From Nocardia asteroides (lineage in GTDB: Bacteria > Actinomycetota > Actinomycetes > Mycobacteriales > Mycobacteriaceae): a DNA stretch of 64,000 nt. The stretch covers positions 2,842,001-2,906,000 of the forward strand of contig NZ_LR134352.1 of the NCBI RefSeq assembly GCF_900637185.1. The letters run 5' to 3'. Positions within the stretch are counted from its first letter, which is position 1, and every line of letters begins with the position of its first letter. Both the position numbers and the translations under genes were made by a program. The notes under the pieces are model-generated. The model had not been told where the DNA came from and ran no database searches. It was given only the letters and a program-made list of their open reading frames with translations. Shown here piece after piece: positions 24,486 through 34,097 of this stretch.

Positions 24486-25231
24486 TGGACCGACTCTACG
24501 CTCGGGGCGACGGCGGTCGCGGCGCTGGTGGTGCGATCAATGTCATGGGGCCGAACGGGAATTTCGCCGTCGAGCGCGGCAACGATCGCGGCGGCGACGA
24601 GCGGCTTGAGCTCGGCGACGGTGACCTCGCGGCCCAGTTCGCGGCTCAGCGTGGTGACACCGGCGTCCTTGATGCCGCACGGCACGATCGCCTGGAAACC
24701 GTCGAGCGCGGAGTTGCAGTTCAGCGAGATGCCGTGCAGGGCGACGCCACGCTGCACGCGCACGCCGATCGCGGCGATCTTGCGTTCGGCGAACCACTCG
24801 GTGGCGGGTAGCCACACGCCGGAGCGGCCGTCGACGCGCCCACATTCGATGCCGAGGCCGGAGACCACCTGGATCAGGGCTTCCTCCAGGCGCCGCACGT
24901 ACTGCACGACGTCGACCGGCTCGGCCAGGCGCACGATCGGGTAGCCGACCAGCTGCCCGGGACCGTGCCAGGTGATCTTGCCGCCGCGGTCGACCTGCAC
25001 CACCGGGCTGCCGTCGATCGGCAGGTCCTCGGCCTCGGTGCGGCGGCCCGCGGTGTAGACCGACGGATGCTCGAGCAGCAGCAGCCGGTCGGCGCCTTCG
25101 CCCGCGGCGCGTTCGTCGGCGATCTGCCGTTGCAGCTCCCAGGCGGCGTTGTATTCGATGAGTCCGAGATCCTCGACCACGATCGGGGTCGTATCGAATC
25201 GAGCGGACGCGGTGGGGCGCGTGTCGTTCAC
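24482..25231 (-). CDS. lipB: Octanoyl-[acyl-carrier-protein]:protein N-octanoyltransferase
   Basis: The 249-residue enzyme moves octanoate from acyl carrier protein to lipoyl-domain lysines. It has [12 protein letters not shown]151 in Arg-Lys-Ile-Ala-Ala-Ile-Gly-Val-Arg and the catalytic Cys185 in Val-Pro-Cys-Gly-Ile. The GTG at 25231 is chosen because a promoter with TTGGCG and TAACGT ends seven bases before it; the upstream TTG at 25267 is the -35 element. This gives the length and N-terminus of mycobacterial LipB. The stop overlaps the lipA start. Confidence 0.95.
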   Translation of the reverse strand: MNDTRPTASARFDTTPIVVEDLGLIEYNAAWELQRQIADERAAGEGADRLLLLEHPSVYTAGRRTEAEDLPIDGSPVVQVDRGGKITWHGPGQLVGYPIVRLAEPVDVVQYVRRLEEALIQVVSGLGIECGRVDGRSGVWLPATEWFAERKIAAIGVRVQRGVALHGISLNCNSALDGFQAIVPCGIKDAGVTTLSRELGREVTVAELKPLVAAAIVAALDGEIPVRPHDIDRTTSAATAVAPSVESVQ

Positions 25232-25238
25232 CCTCGTG

Positions 25239-25267
25239 ACGTTACGCCCAGCCGAAACCGCCGCCAA
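25239..25267 (-). promoter_or_regulatory. lipB-lipA promoter, leaderless
   Basis: On the minus strand TTGGCG (25267-25262), a 17-base spacer and TAACGT (25244-25239) precede the lipB GTG by seven bases. Transcription would start at or next to the GTG. Confidence 0.65.
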
Positions 25268-25328
25268 GACCGGTCGGTGCGCGCGGAGCTGGTCGGACGT
25301 ACGGTTCGCCGTGGGGTGTGCGGGACAG

Positions 25329-25832
25329 TCAGGGGGCGATGGGAAAGCTGCGCTGCATCAGCGTCAGGTCCATCCAGCGGCCGAACTTGTGGCCCACCTC
25401 GGGCAGTTCGCCGACGGTCCGGAAACCGAACCGCTCGTGCAGCGCGATGGAACCGGTGTTGCCCGATTCGATGGCCGCGATCATGGCGTGCACGCGGCCG
25501 GACTCGGTGGCGCGGGCGACGAGTTCGGTGAGCAGCGCGGTCGCCACGCCGCGGCGCTGGAAGCGGTCGTCGACATAGACGGAGTTCTCGACGGTGAAGC
25601 GGTAGCCGGTCTTGGGGCGCCACTGTCCGTAGGAGGCGTAACCGGCCACCTCGCCGTCGATCTCGGCGACCAGGATCGGCATGCCCGCGGCGGTGCGGTC
25701 GGCGAACCAGCTGAGGCGGTCGTCGAGCTCGACCTGGTCGGTGTCCCAGATCGCGGTGGACTCGGCGATATTGGTGTTGTGGATCGCCAGCACGGCGGGC
25801 AGATCGGCCTTGTCGGCGTCGCGGACGAACAT
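25329..25832 (-). CDS. GNAT-family N-acetyltransferase (phosphinothricin acetyltransferase-like)
   Basis: The 167-residue protein is a GNAT with the acetyl-CoA-binding motif Gln-Arg-Arg-Gly-Val-Ala. Its N-terminus ([14 protein letters not shown]) and the Tyr-Ala-Ser-Tyr-Gly-Gln-Trp-Arg segment are as in the Pat/Bar/MnaT subfamily, which acetylates phosphinothricin or methionine sulphoximine and sulphone. The substrate is not certain. Its ATG overlaps the stop of the upstream TIGR01777 gene by one base, so it is in that operon, downstream of sucB. Confidence 0.85.
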   Translation of the reverse strand: MFVRDADKADLPAVLAIHNTNIAESTAIWDTDQVELDDRLSWFADRTAAGMPILVAEIDGEVAGYASYGQWRPKTGYRFTVENSVYVDDRFQRRGVATALLTELVARATESGRVHAMIAAIESGNTGSIALHERFGFRTVGELPEVGHKFGRWMDLTLMQRSFPIAP

Positions 25833-26737
25833 CAGTGACCTCCGAGCGGACCGACCGCCGCGGCCAGCGCGGCGCCGATCGTGGGGTGCTGGAAGGTGTA
25901 TCCGGCCTGCTCCAGCGCGGCGGGAATGGCGCGGGGGCCGTGCAGGATCGCCTCGTCGGCGAACTCGCCCACCAGCGCGCGCAGCGCGAAACCGGGGACG
26001 ACGAACGGGGTGGGGCGGTGCAGTGCCCGCCCGAGCGCGCGGTTGAACTCGGCGTAGGTCACCGGCGCGGGGCCCGCGGAGTTGATCGGGCCGGAGATCT
26101 CGGGGTGGGTCAGCGCGAAGACGATGGCGCCGATCTCGTCGTCGAGCGACACCCACGGCGTGTACTGGCGGCCGGTGCCGAGCCTGCCGCCCAGCCCGAG
26201 CCAGTACAGCGGATGCAGCATGCTCAGCATGCCGCCGTTGCGGGCCAGCACCACGGCGCTGCGCACCAGCACGGTGCGCACGCCCGCGGCGCCGGCCGGT
26301 GCGGTCGCGGCTTCCCAGTCGCGGCACAGGGTCGCGAGGAAACCGGTTCCGGCGGGGGAGGTTTCGTCGACCACGGCATTGCCGGTGTCGCCGCCGTAGT
26401 AGTGCACGCCGCTGGCGTTGACCAGCGTCGGCACGCCCGCGGCGGCGACCGCCGTGGCCAGTACGTCGGTGGGGGTGATCCGGCTGTCGCGCAGCAACTG
26501 CTTGTAGCTGCCGTTCCAGCGGCGCGCGCCGATGCTCGCGCCGCACAGGTTCACCACCGCGTCGGCCCCGCGCAGCGCCCGCTCGTCGAGCTGGGCGCGC
26601 GCGGGATCCCACGCGTATTCGTCCGGGGCCGCGGGAGCGCGGCGCACCAATCGCGACACCTCGTGCCCGTCGCGGCGCAGAGCCGCGACGAGCGCCGTCC
26701 CGATCAACCCGGACGAACCGGCGATCACCACCTTCAT
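25832..26737 (-). CDS. TIGR01777-family oxidoreductase (epimerase-like)
   Basis: The 301-residue protein has an extended-SDR Rossmann fold (Ile-Ala-Gly-Ser-Ser-Gly-Leu-Ile-Gly), [14 protein letters not shown] and a C-terminal DUF1731-type region. It corresponds by position to M. tuberculosis Rv2216, between dlaT/sucB and lipB. The substrate is unknown. It starts 17 bases after the sucB stop and shares one base with the GNAT gene, so sucB, this gene and the GNAT gene probably form one transcript. Confidence 0.9.
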   Translation of the reverse strand: MKVVIAGSSGLIGTALVAALRRDGHEVSRLVRRAPAAPDEYAWDPARAQLDERALRGADAVVNLCGASIGARRWNGSYKQLLRDSRITPTDVLATAVAAAGVPTLVNASGVHYYGGDTGNAVVDETSPAGTGFLATLCRDWEAATAPAGAAGVRTVLVRSAVVLARNGGMLSMLHPLYWLGLGGRLGTGRQYTPWVSLDDEIGAIVFALTHPEISGPINSAGPAPVTYAEFNRALGRALHRPTPFVVPGFALRALVGEFADEAILHGPRAIPAALEQAGYTFQHPTIGAALAAAVGPLGGH

Positions 26738-26754
26738 ACGGTCGAATTCCTCGA

Positions 26755-28515
26755 CTACAGACCCAGATCCGCCTCGAACGCCGCCTCTTCCAGCCGGTGC
26801 CGGATGGTGGTGAGGAAGCGACCGGCGTCGGCGCCGTCGATGAGACGGTGATCGTAGGTCAGCGGCAGGTACACCATCGAGCGCACGCCGATGGACTCGC
26901 TACCGGCCTCGTCGGTCACCACCACCGGGCGCTTGACGATCGCGCCGGTGCCGAGCATGGCCGCCTGCGGCGGAACCAGGATCGGGGTGTCGAACAGCGC
27001 GCCCTCGGAGCCGATGTTGGTGATGGTGAAGGTGCCACCGGACAGCTCGTCCGGCTTCAGGCCGCCGGTGCGCGCGCGGTTGGCGATGTCGGCGATCGCG
27101 CGGGCCAGCCCGGCCAGCGACAGGTCGCTGGCGTTGTGGATGACCGGCGAGAGCAGACCCTGCTCGGTGTCGACCGCGATACCCAGGTGCACCGACGCGT
27201 GGTAGGTGATCTCCTTGGTGTCCTCGTTGTAGGAGGCGTTCACGTTCGGGTGCACACCGAGGGCCTCGACCACGGCCTTGGCGAAGAACGGCAGGTACGT
27301 CAGGTTGACGCCCTCACGCTCCTTGAACGAGGCCTTCGCGAGCTGACGCAGGTGCGCGATCTTGGTGACGTCGGCCTCGTGGACCTGGGTCAGCTGCGCG
27401 GTGGTCTGCAGCGATTCGCGCGTCTTGGTCGCGGTGATCTGCCGGATCCGGCTGGCCTTCTGCGTGGTGCCGACCAGACCGGCCAGCTTCGGTGCGGCGG
27501 ACTGCTTGGCCGGTGCGGCGGGCGCGGGCGCGGCGGCGGCCGGAGCCGGTGCGGCGGCGGGCGCCTTCTTGGCCTCGGCGGCGGCGAGCACGTCCTGCTT
27601 GCGGATGCGGCCGCCCACACCGGAACCGGTGAGGGTCGACAGGTCGACGTTGTTCTCGTCGGCCAGCTTGCGCACCAGCGGGGTCACGTACGGCGAGCTG
27701 CCGTTGCCCGCGGCCGCCGGAGCGGGCGCGGCCTTGGCGGGCGCAGGCGCGGGGGCCGGAGCCGGCGCGGGGGCAGGCGCGGGAGCGGCGGCGGCCGGAG
27801 CAGGGGCGGGCGCGGGTGCCGGGGCCGGAGCGGGTTCCGGAGCAGGCGCGGGAGCCGGAGCAGGGGCCGGAGCGGCCGCGGGCGCACCGCTGCCGATCAC
27901 ACCCAGCTGACCACCCACGGCGACGATGTCGTCTTCCTGCGCGGAGATCTCCAGCAGGGTGCCGGCCACGGGCGAGGGGATCTCGGTGTCGACCTTGTCG
28001 GTGGACACCTCGAGCAGCGGCTCGTCGACGGCGACGGTGTCGCCCACGGCCTTCAGCCACCGGGTCACGGTGCCTTCGGTGACCGACTCGCCCAGCTCGG
28101 GCATCTTCACCGGGGTGCCGGAGGCGGCCTCGGCGGGCGCGGCGGCGGGCTCGGGCGCGGCGGCGGGAGCCTGCGCGGCGGGAGCCGGTGCGGCGGGCGC
28201 CGGTTCGGGTTCGGGGGCCGGGGCGGGCTCGGCGGGCGCGGCGGCGGGAGCAGGTGCGGAAGCGGCGGCGGCCTCGCCGGCCTCGCTGATCACGCCGAGC
28301 TCACCGCCGACCTCGACGATGTCGTCTTCCTGGGCGACGATCTTCGACAGCACACCGGCGGTGGGCGACGGGATCTCGGTGTCGACCTTGTCGGTGGAGA
28401 CTTCGAGCAGCGGTTCGTCGACCTCGACCGTGTCTCCTTCCTGCTTCAGCCACCTGGTCACCGTTCCCTCGGTGACGCTCTCACCAAGAGCCGGCATCTG
28501 GACGGAGAAGGCCAT
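26755..28515 (-). CDS. sucB: Dihydrolipoamide acyltransferase (E2) of 2-oxo acid dehydrogenase
   Basis: The 586-residue protein has two lipoyl domains with modified lysines at 43 and 174 (both in [10 protein letters not shown]). They are joined by long Ala-Pro swinging-arm linkers, followed by an E3-binding domain (about 280-320, Val-Thr-Pro-Leu-Val-Arg-Lys-Leu-Ala). The C-terminal catalytic domain ends with Tyr-Asp-His556-Arg-Leu-Ile-Asp560-Gly. In actinobacteria this E2 (DlaT/SucB) serves the pyruvate dehydrogenase complex and peroxynitrite reductase. LipB and LipA, encoded nearby, make its lipoate. The ATG is preceded by a GAGGAGACAGAGG sequence. Confidence 0.95.
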   Translation of the reverse strand: MAFSVQMPALGESVTEGTVTRWLKQEGDTVEVDEPLLEVSTDKVDTEIPSPTAGVLSKIVAQEDDIVEVGGELGVISEAGEAAAASAPAPAAAPAEPAPAPEPEPAPAAPAPAAQAPAAAPEPAAAPAEAASGTPVKMPELGESVTEGTVTRWLKAVGDTVAVDEPLLEVSTDKVDTEIPSPVAGTLLEISAQEDDIVAVGGQLGVIGSGAPAAAPAPAPAPAPAPEPAPAPAPAPAPAPAAAAPAPAPAPAPAPAPAPAKAAPAPAAAGNGSSPYVTPLVRKLADENNVDLSTLTGSGVGGRIRKQDVLAAAEAKKAPAAAPAPAAAAPAPAAPAKQSAAPKLAGLVGTTQKASRIRQITATKTRESLQTTAQLTQVHEADVTKIAHLRQLAKASFKEREGVNLTYLPFFAKAVVEALGVHPNVNASYNEDTKEITYHASVHLGIAVDTEQGLLSPVIHNASDLSLAGLARAIADIANRARTGGLKPDELSGGTFTITNIGSEGALFDTPILVPPQAAMLGTGAIVKRPVVVTDEAGSESIGVRSMVYLPLTYDHRLIDGADAGRFLTTIRHRLEEAAFEADLGL

Positions 28516-28772
28516 GTCCTCTGTCTCCTCTGACTGTTAGACGGGTAATACAACAGTGCTTCGACCCCGGCAGACACCCGTCGCGGGTCGCGGCGCACGT
28601 CCACCCCGCCAGGCGGGCGGGGCGTCCGGGAATCGTTGGTTTCTTGTTCCGGCAACCATCCTTGCACTCGCCCGCCGACGACGTGGCGCTGGGCGGCGAT
28701 CCGGACGGAGCTGGCACCATGGAATGTACGGCGGTGAGCAGAATTCCGCCGGAGCGCAGGAGGTTGTTACCG

Positions 28773-29117
28773 GTGGGTTTGCTGGATCGTTTCCGCGGCG
28801 CGCGCGGCCGGAGCAGGAACGTCACACGTGAGCGCGGCGCGGAGATCGCCGCGCTCGCGGAGTGGGCCCGGGCGCGGCGCGGCGTCGAGGCGTTCGTCGA
28901 ACCGAAAACCACTGTGACCGATGTCACAGCGGTGCTGGTGGCGGCGGACGGCGAATGGACCCGGCGCGTCGTCGGGGAGCGCGGCGCCCGGCGGTTGGCG
29001 AGCGCGCTGCGGATTCCGGTCTACGACGTGAACCGCACCGGCTACCCGCAGCGCATGCGCGACTACGACGCCCGCCGCCGCATCGAACAGCGGCGGGCGC
29101 GCGAAGCCGAACAGTGA
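28773..29117 (+). CDS. Conserved hypothetical protein, 114 aa
   Basis: The protein is basic (many Arg) and soluble, with an N-terminal Gly-Leu-Leu-Asp-Arg-Phe-Arg-Gly and a C-terminal charged helix rich in Arg-Arg-Ile-Glu-Gln-Arg-Arg. The middle part (Val-Leu-Val-Ala-Ala-Asp-Gly-Glu-Trp-Thr-Arg) looks like a beta-strand core. AGGAGG at 28758-28763 lies nine bases before the GTG start. It sits between sucB and pepA, divergent from sucB and ending one base before the convergent pepA stop. The function is unknown. Confidence 0.75.
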   Translation: MGLLDRFRGARGRSRNVTRERGAEIAALAEWARARRGVEAFVEPKTTVTDVTAVLVAADGEWTRRVVGERGARRLASALRIPVYDVNRTGYPQRMRDYDARRRIEQRRAREAEQ

Positions 29118-30629
29118 CTACTCCGCGCCGATCTCCTCGATCACGGTGATCAGCGTGCGCACCGGGACGCCGGTGCCGCCCTTGCCGATGTAGCCGAACG
29201 GGCCGCCGGTGTTGTAGGCCGGACCGGCCACGTCCAGGTGCGCCCACTGCACGCCCTCGGGCACGAACTCCTTGAGGAACAGCGCGGCCGAGAGCATGCC
29301 GCCCCAGCGATGCGCGGCCACATTGGCCAGGTCGGCGACCTTGGAGTTGAGGTCGGCGCGCAGTTCGGCGGGCAGCGGCATGGCCCAGCCGTTCTCGCCG
29401 ACCGCGCGCGACACCGCCGCCACGCGATCGCGGAACTCCTCGGTGCCCATCACGCCCGGGGTGCGCGTGCCGAGGGCGACCATCTGGGCGCCGGTCAGGG
29501 TGGCGACGTCGATCAGGTAGTCGGGCTCGTCCTCGGCGGCGCGCACGATCGCGTCGGCCAGGATGAGCCTGCCCTCGGCGTCGGTGTTGAGCACCTCGAC
29601 GGTGGTGCCGCCGTACTGGGTGAGCACGTCGCCGGGGCGCTGCGCGGTTGCCGATGGCATGTTCTCGGCCATCGGCACCGTCGCGGTGACGGTGACCGGC
29701 AGGCCCAGGCGCGCGGCCAGGAGGGTGGTCGCGATGACCGCCGCGGCGCCCGCCATGTCGGAGGTCATGTTCTCCATGTTGGCGGCGGGCTTGATCGAGA
29801 TGCCGCCGGTGTCGAAGGTGATGCCCTTGCCGACGAGGGCGATCTTCTTCGGGCCGCCCGCGTAGGTGATGCGCACCAGCCGCGGCGGCCGGGCCGAGCC
29901 CTGGCCGACGCCGATGATGCCGCCGTAGCCGCCCGCGGCCAGCGCGTCCTCGTCGAGCACCTCGACCTCGAGGCCCGCGCCCTCGGCGAGCAGCCGGGCG
30001 CGGTCGGCGAATTCGGCCGGGTACAGCGCGCTCGGCGGGGTGTTCACGAAATCGCGTGCGGTGGCGACCGCTTCGGCGACCAGTTGCGCCCGCAGTAGCT
30101 CCAGCACCCCGAACTCGGGTTCGGGCACCAGCAGTTCCACCCGCAGCACCGGCTGCTCGTCCGGCTTCGGCGCGCTCTTGGCCGACTTGAACGTGGTGAA
30201 GGTGTAGGCGCCGAGGTAGAAGCCCTCGGCCGCGGCGGCCAGGTCGACACCGGACAGCGTGGTCGCGACGAGTTCGGTGCCGCTGAGCGCGCGCCCGGCC
30301 ACGCCCGCGCTGCGGCGGACCTGCTCGGCGTCGATCTTCTCGGCCGCGCCGAGGCCGACGGCGAGCACGCTGGTCACCTCGGCCAGCCCGGCCGGGGCGG
30401 GTACCCGGGTGAGTTCCTCGGGCTTGCCTTTCGCGCCGACCGCGCCGAGGGCATCCAGCAGTTCCGCGCGAACCTCGGCGGTGAGCACGTCGCCGAACAG
30501 GTCGGCGGGGACGATGGCCGGTCCGTTCTCCGAAGAGGTCAAGCCGATCACCAGTACATCGGTGTCCGGGCTGATGGTTTCGATGCGTGCCAGTTCCGGT
30601 CCGAGTGAACGATCTGCAACAGCTGTCAT
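29118..30629 (-). CDS. pepA: Leucyl aminopeptidase (M17)
   Basis: The 503-residue enzyme removes N-terminal residues from peptides using two metal ions. It has the M17 catalytic core [19 protein letters not shown] and the signature Asn-Thr-Asp-Ala-Glu-Gly-Arg-Leu. TAACCT (minus strand 30641-30636) is six bases upstream of the ATG at 30629, suggesting a leaderless start; a GTG two codons upstream is the alternative. The gene is at the boundary between conserved core genes and the accessory block that follows. Confidence 0.95.
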   Translation of the reverse strand: MTAVADRSLGPELARIETISPDTDVLVIGLTSSENGPAIVPADLFGDVLTAEVRAELLDALGAVGAKGKPEELTRVPAPAGLAEVTSVLAVGLGAAEKIDAEQVRRSAGVAGRALSGTELVATTLSGVDLAAAAEGFYLGAYTFTTFKSAKSAPKPDEQPVLRVELLVPEPEFGVLELLRAQLVAEAVATARDFVNTPPSALYPAEFADRARLLAEGAGLEVEVLDEDALAAGGYGGIIGVGQGSARPPRLVRITYAGGPKKIALVGKGITFDTGGISIKPAANMENMTSDMAGAAAVIATTLLAARLGLPVTVTATVPMAENMPSATAQRPGDVLTQYGGTTVEVLNTDAEGRLILADAIVRAAEDEPDYLIDVATLTGAQMVALGTRTPGVMGTEEFRDRVAAVSRAVGENGWAMPLPAELRADLNSKVADLANVAAHRWGGMLSAALFLKEFVPEGVQWAHLDVAGPAYNTGGPFGYIGKGGTGVPVRTLITVIEEIGAE

Positions 30630-30712
30630 TGCCACAGGTTATTCGGTCGCCGTCGGGTGCCGCATCGCGACGTGGTCCAGCGGCGGCGCGCGGCGAAAAT
30701 GCTGGCAATTAC

Positions 30713-30741
30713 TGGACAATGCTGGAACCGCTGAATACGCT
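30713..30741 (+). promoter_or_regulatory. Promoter of the helicase-nuclease operon, leaderless
   Basis: TGGACA (30713-30718), a 17-base spacer and TACGCT (30736-30741) end seven bases before a GTG at 30749. The in-frame ATG at 30719 lies inside the spacer and so cannot be the start if this promoter is used. Confidence 0.7.
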
Positions 30742-30748
30742 CACGCTC

Positions 30749-31540
30749 GTGACGGACTCGGCCGAGGAGCTGGAGGCGCGCATCGCCGAGCTGCGGGCCG
30801 AGGTGCGCCGCGCCGCCGCGTCCGGTGACCGGGCCACCGCCCGGCAACTGCGGGCCGACCTGCGCAAGGCCGAGATCGCCTGGGACGCGGTGGTACTCGG
30901 CGCGATTCCGGACGAGCCCGAGCGCGTCGAGCCGCCCGCGGTGCCCGTGCGCGAACACGTGCACCGGGCGCTGACGCTGCTGTCGGTGCCGTCGTCGCCG
31001 AAGCTGGTCCTCACCGTGCACGAGGCGTTCTTCTCCGGCGAACTGGTCGCCGCCCGGCTGACCAGCCTGCGCCGCGACGAGGAACGCTCCTTCCGGTCCG
31101 CGCCCTACGCGCGTCCCTACTACCTGTGCGCCGCGCTCACCACCGACCTGCTCGCGCCGGCGCGCGGGGTGATGGCGGTGAGTTCCTGGCCGCTGCACCA
31201 GCGGATGGTCGGCCCGCTGAGCCCGCGGGTGGACCTGCTGACCTCGGCCATCCGTCTGGCCGAACATCTTTCGGCCCAGCCTGCCGCGCAACCGGCGGGC
31301 AGGCGCGTACTGTGGCGGCTCGCCGTGTCGATCCCGGGCGTGACCGGCGCGCCCGACGCGCTCGACCCGGCGGCGGTGATCGAGGCCGCCCGGCGCGAAC
31401 TGGCGGTGCACGAGGACGCGGACGCACGGCAGCGGCGCTCGGCCGCGCGCCGGGCGGCCGAGCAGCTGGCCGACCCGGCCGCGCAACTCTTCGGGGTGCG
31501 GCTCGGGGTGGCCGACCGGCGACGAATCGAGGTGAAATGA
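30749..31540 (+). CDS. Operon protein 1: coiled-coil and winged-helix-like protein, 263 aa
   Basis: The first ~50 residues form a charged coiled coil (Glu-Leu-Glu-Ala-Arg-Ile-Ala-Glu-Leu-Arg repeats). A central region (about 75-165) may be a winged helix, with Pro-Lys-Leu-Val-Leu-Thr-Val-His-Glu-Ala and Arg-Pro-Tyr-Tyr-Leu-Cys-Ala-Ala-Leu. The C-terminal part is again helical and Arg-rich. No catalytic motif is seen. The stop overlaps the start of the nuclease gene by four bases. It is the first of four overlapping genes and may act as DNA-binding or regulatory subunit. Its GTG start follows from the promoter. Confidence 0.75.
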   Translation: MTDSAEELEARIAELRAEVRRAAASGDRATARQLRADLRKAEIAWDAVVLGAIPDEPERVEPPAVPVREHVHRALTLLSVPSSPKLVLTVHEAFFSGELVAARLTSLRRDEERSFRSAPYARPYYLCAALTTDLLAPARGVMAVSSWPLHQRMVGPLSPRVDLLTSAIRLAEHLSAQPAAQPAGRRVLWRLAVSIPGVTGAPDALDPAAVIEAARRELAVHEDADARQRRSAARRAAEQLADPAAQLFGVRLGVADRRRIEVK

Positions 31541-32622
31541 GCACTCTCGCAGCACAGTTGGACCAGTTGCGCGGCGGAACGCCCGCGACCAGGCACAATG
31601 CCCGCACCATCGCCGCGCTCACAGCCAATCCCGGCTGCGCCCGGCGCGCCCTGCTCGACGCGGCCGCGGTGGACAAGACCGTGATCGCCCGATCACTGGG
31701 CTTTCCACCGCAGTTCGGTCAGTCGCAGTTCGCCATCACCCGTGGCAACGCCTTCGAATCGATGGTGAAGGCCAACGGGTGCGCCGAGCTGCTGGCCCTG
31801 CTGCGCGACACCCTCGGCCTCACCATTCCCGAAGTGGCTTATCACGACCTGAACTCGGTGGGCGAGAACACCGGCAACGCGGTGCGCTATCAGCGCACCA
31901 AGCAGCTGCTGAAGTCCACCATCGACGCCGGGGACGGCACCCTGTTCGACCATCCGATGCTGCGCCTCGACATCGCGGGCGCCACCGCCTATCTGGAACC
32001 GGACGTGGTGGCCGTACAGCTCGACGGCAAGTTCCACGTGGTGGAGATCAAGGCGTTCCCGGTGATCGACGGACAGGCCGATCCCGCGCAGGTGGCGGCC
32101 GCGGCCCGGCAGTCGGCGGTGTACGTGATCGCCCTGCGCGAGTTGATGTCCGAGATCGGGGAGTCACCGGAGCTGGTGTCGCACAACACGATCCTGGTGT
32201 GCGCCAAGGACTTCAGCAACCGGCCCACCGCCACCCTGGTGGACCTGCGCAAGCAGCTGGCCGTGGTCTCGCGGCAGCTGACCAGGCTCACCGCCGTGCC
32301 CGAGCTGCTCGAGCAGCTGCCGCCAGAGGCCACGTTCGCGCCGGGGGAGGGGCTGGAGAAGACCATCGCGGCGATCCAGGCCCGCTACGCCCCGGAGTGC
32401 ATGTCCAGCTGCGAGCTGGCCTTCGTCTGCCGGGACGAGGCCAGGACCTGCGGTTCGGTGGACGCGCTCGGCCGTGGCGTGTGCGACGAGATGGGCGGCA
32501 TCGACACCATCGACACCGTGCTCGGCCTGGCCGACGGCACCCTGGAACCCGGCCCCGAGCACGCCGACATCACCGCCCTGCTGCGCACCGCGCACCGCCT
32601 GCGGCTGGAGATCGCCGGATGA
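31537..32622 (+). CDS. Operon protein 2: RecB/Cas4-like PD-(D/E)XK nuclease with cysteine cluster
   Basis: The 361-residue protein has the nuclease signature Glu154-Pro-Asp156 followed by Glu170-Ile-Lys172, plus an upstream Gly-Asn-Ala-Phe-Glu74. Cys34 near the N-terminus and Cys288, Cys292, Cys298, Cys305 and Cys316 near the C-terminus resemble the split iron-sulphur cluster of Cas4, AddB and related nucleases. It likely cuts DNA, probably single-stranded ends. Its ATG overlaps the preceding stop, and its stop overlaps the next start, so it belongs with the helicase gene downstream. It is not adjacent to any CRISPR array. Confidence 0.8.
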   Translation: MSTLAAQLDQLRGGTPATRHNARTIAALTANPGCARRALLDAAAVDKTVIARSLGFPPQFGQSQFAITRGNAFESMVKANGCAELLALLRDTLGLTIPEVAYHDLNSVGENTGNAVRYQRTKQLLKSTIDAGDGTLFDHPMLRLDIAGATAYLEPDVVAVQLDGKFHVVEIKAFPVIDGQADPAQVAAAARQSAVYVIALRELMSEIGESPELVSHNTILVCAKDFSNRPTATLVDLRKQLAVVSRQLTRLTAVPELLEQLPPEATFAPGEGLEKTIAAIQARYAPECMSSCELAFVCRDEARTCGSVDALGRGVCDEMGGIDTIDTVLGLADGTLEPGPEHADITALLRTAHRLRLEIAG

Positions 32623-34097
32623 GCGTGCTGTCGGCGCTGGCCAAGGCCCAGGCGGTCCGGGCGGGACGCGCGCAACCCACCGCGGCGGTGCGGCACGTGC
32701 ATCTGGCCGATCGGCCGCTGGTCGCGGTGCCGTTGCGGCTGGCCGGGGAGGCGGCGGCGCCACTGGCGATCATGATCGGCACCGCGCGCGGCGACCAGAA
32801 CGTGCTGATCGTGCCGCAGCCGCGCGACCGGGTGCTGCGCCTGCGCTTCGTCGAGCAGCTGGCCGACGTGGTGCTGCCCTATCTGGCCTCGTTCCTGACC
32901 GAGAACGAGGAACTCACCAGCAAGTCCGGCGAGACCTACACCCGCTGCCTGGACGCGCCCCAGCTGTGGACGCCGAACGAGGGCGGGGTCAACTTCCTGA
33001 AACTGCTCGGCCGCTCGGTGCGGTTCCATCGCGTCGACGGCGAGAACCCCGTGCCCGCCGCCATCCCGCTGCTGGGCCGCTGGCTGACCTGGTTCGGCGA
33101 ACGCGCCGAACATCCCGGGTCGGCGGTGCTGCCCGCGATGACCTCGGTGCTGTCGGCGCACTGGGCCTCGGGTCAATCCGGGCTGGAGGACGGCAATCTC
33201 GCGGCCCTGCTCGGCTGGATCGACCCGCCCGCCGGGCTCACCGGCGCGCAGGCCGCCGCCCTCGCCGAGGACCCGCTGCTGTCCCCGCCCGCGGGCCCCA
33301 CCACCGATCCCGGTTTCGACAACGAGGAACTCGCGCCGCTGATCGCCGCCTACAACGCCGCCACCGACGACACCGGCCGCTCGGTGGCCGCCGAACGGCT
33401 GGAACGGTCGTTGCGCGCCCAGCTCGAACCCACCTGGCAGCTGATGTGGCAGGCGCTCGGGTTGCTGCGCGCGCTGCCGCCGGGCGCCAGCGTGGAGAGC
33501 CGGTGGACCGACGACCGCGGCGCGTTCTCCTACTTCGCCGAGGAGGTCGCGGAGGGGACGCCGCAGGCGCGCCGCGATCCGGCCGTGCGCGCGGTGCGCA
33601 GGCTGTTGCAGCGCGAGCGGGCGCTGGAGGCGCTGCAGGCCCAGTGCGCGTTCGACGATCCGCTGCGCATGCTCGAGCACCGGGTGGTGGGCGCGGCCTT
33701 CCGCGGCACCGTCGTGCACAGCGAACCCGATCGCGTCGACCGCTCGGGCGCGCGCCCGAAACTGCGCCCGCACATCCACATCCGCACCACCGACCCGTTC
33801 ACCGCGGTCCTCGGTGAGGAGCTGACCTGCGTCGAACGGCCCAAGCAGAGCGGGGTGGTGGTCGAGATCGAGGGCGACACGCTGGTGCTCGAACTCTCGG
33901 GCGGCATGGGCCGCAAGCTGATTCCCGAACCCGGCAGCGTCCCCGGCACCGACGACGAGCTGGGCTTCGCCCGCTTCTCGCCCACGCCGTTCAACGGGCA
34001 GCTGAATCTGCCCGCGCGCGAGGAAACGCCGTGGACCCACGGCGGCCCGCCGCCGGAATGGACGCCGGAGACCGACGAGACGGAGGACCCGCGGTGA
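32619..34097 (+). CDS. Operon protein 3: unknown 492-aa protein
   Basis: I do not recognise the family. The protein is soluble. The N-terminal ~110 residues contain a beta-rich domain (Pro-Leu-Val-Ala-Val-Pro-Leu-Arg-Leu-Ala) and a segment Glu-Leu-Thr-Ser-Lys-Ser-Gly-Glu-Thr-Tyr-Thr-Arg. The middle is helical, and the C-terminal ~110 residues have a beta-barrel-like pattern (Val-Val-Val-Glu-Ile-Glu-Gly-Asp-Thr-Leu-Val-Leu) ending in an acidic tail. Four-base overlaps at both ends (ATGA and GTGA) tie it to the nuclease and helicase genes. It could be a bridging or targeting subunit. Confidence 0.75.
   Translation: MSVLSALAKAQAVRAGRAQPTAAVRHVHLADRPLVAVPLRLAGEAAAPLAIMIGTARGDQNVLIVPQPRDRVLRLRFVEQLADVVLPYLASFLTENEELTSKSGETYTRCLDAPQLWTPNEGGVNFLKLLGRSVRFHRVDGENPVPAAIPLLGRWLTWFGERAEHPGSAVLPAMTSVLSAHWASGQSGLEDGNLAALLGWIDPPAGLTGAQAAALAEDPLLSPPAGPTTDPGFDNEELAPLIAAYNAATDDTGRSVAAERLERSLRAQLEPTWQLMWQALGLLRALPPGASVESRWTDDRGAFSYFAEEVAEGTPQARRDPAVRAVRRLLQRERALEALQAQCAFDDPLRMLEHRVVGAAFRGTVVHSEPDRVDRSGARPKLRPHIHIRTTDPFTAVLGEELTCVERPKQSGVVVEIEGDTLVLELSGGMGRKLIPEPGSVPGTDDELGFARFSPTPFNGQLNLPAREETPWTHGGPPPEWTPETDETEDPR

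Noticed and set aside
25232..25267. LipB start at TTG 25267
   Set aside because: The TTG is part of a TTGGCG -35 element and the TAACGT -10 lies seven bases before GTG 25231; the extra residues are not seen in mycobacterial LipB.
30719..30748. Start of operon protein 1 at ATG 30719
   Set aside because: This ATG lies in the spacer between the TGGACA and TACGCT promoter elements; the GTG at 30749 is seven bases from the -10 box.
31537..32622. Cas4 of a CRISPR-Cas locus
   Set aside because: No cas1, cas2 or repeat array is in the window, and the coupling is to a helicase and two unknown genes instead.
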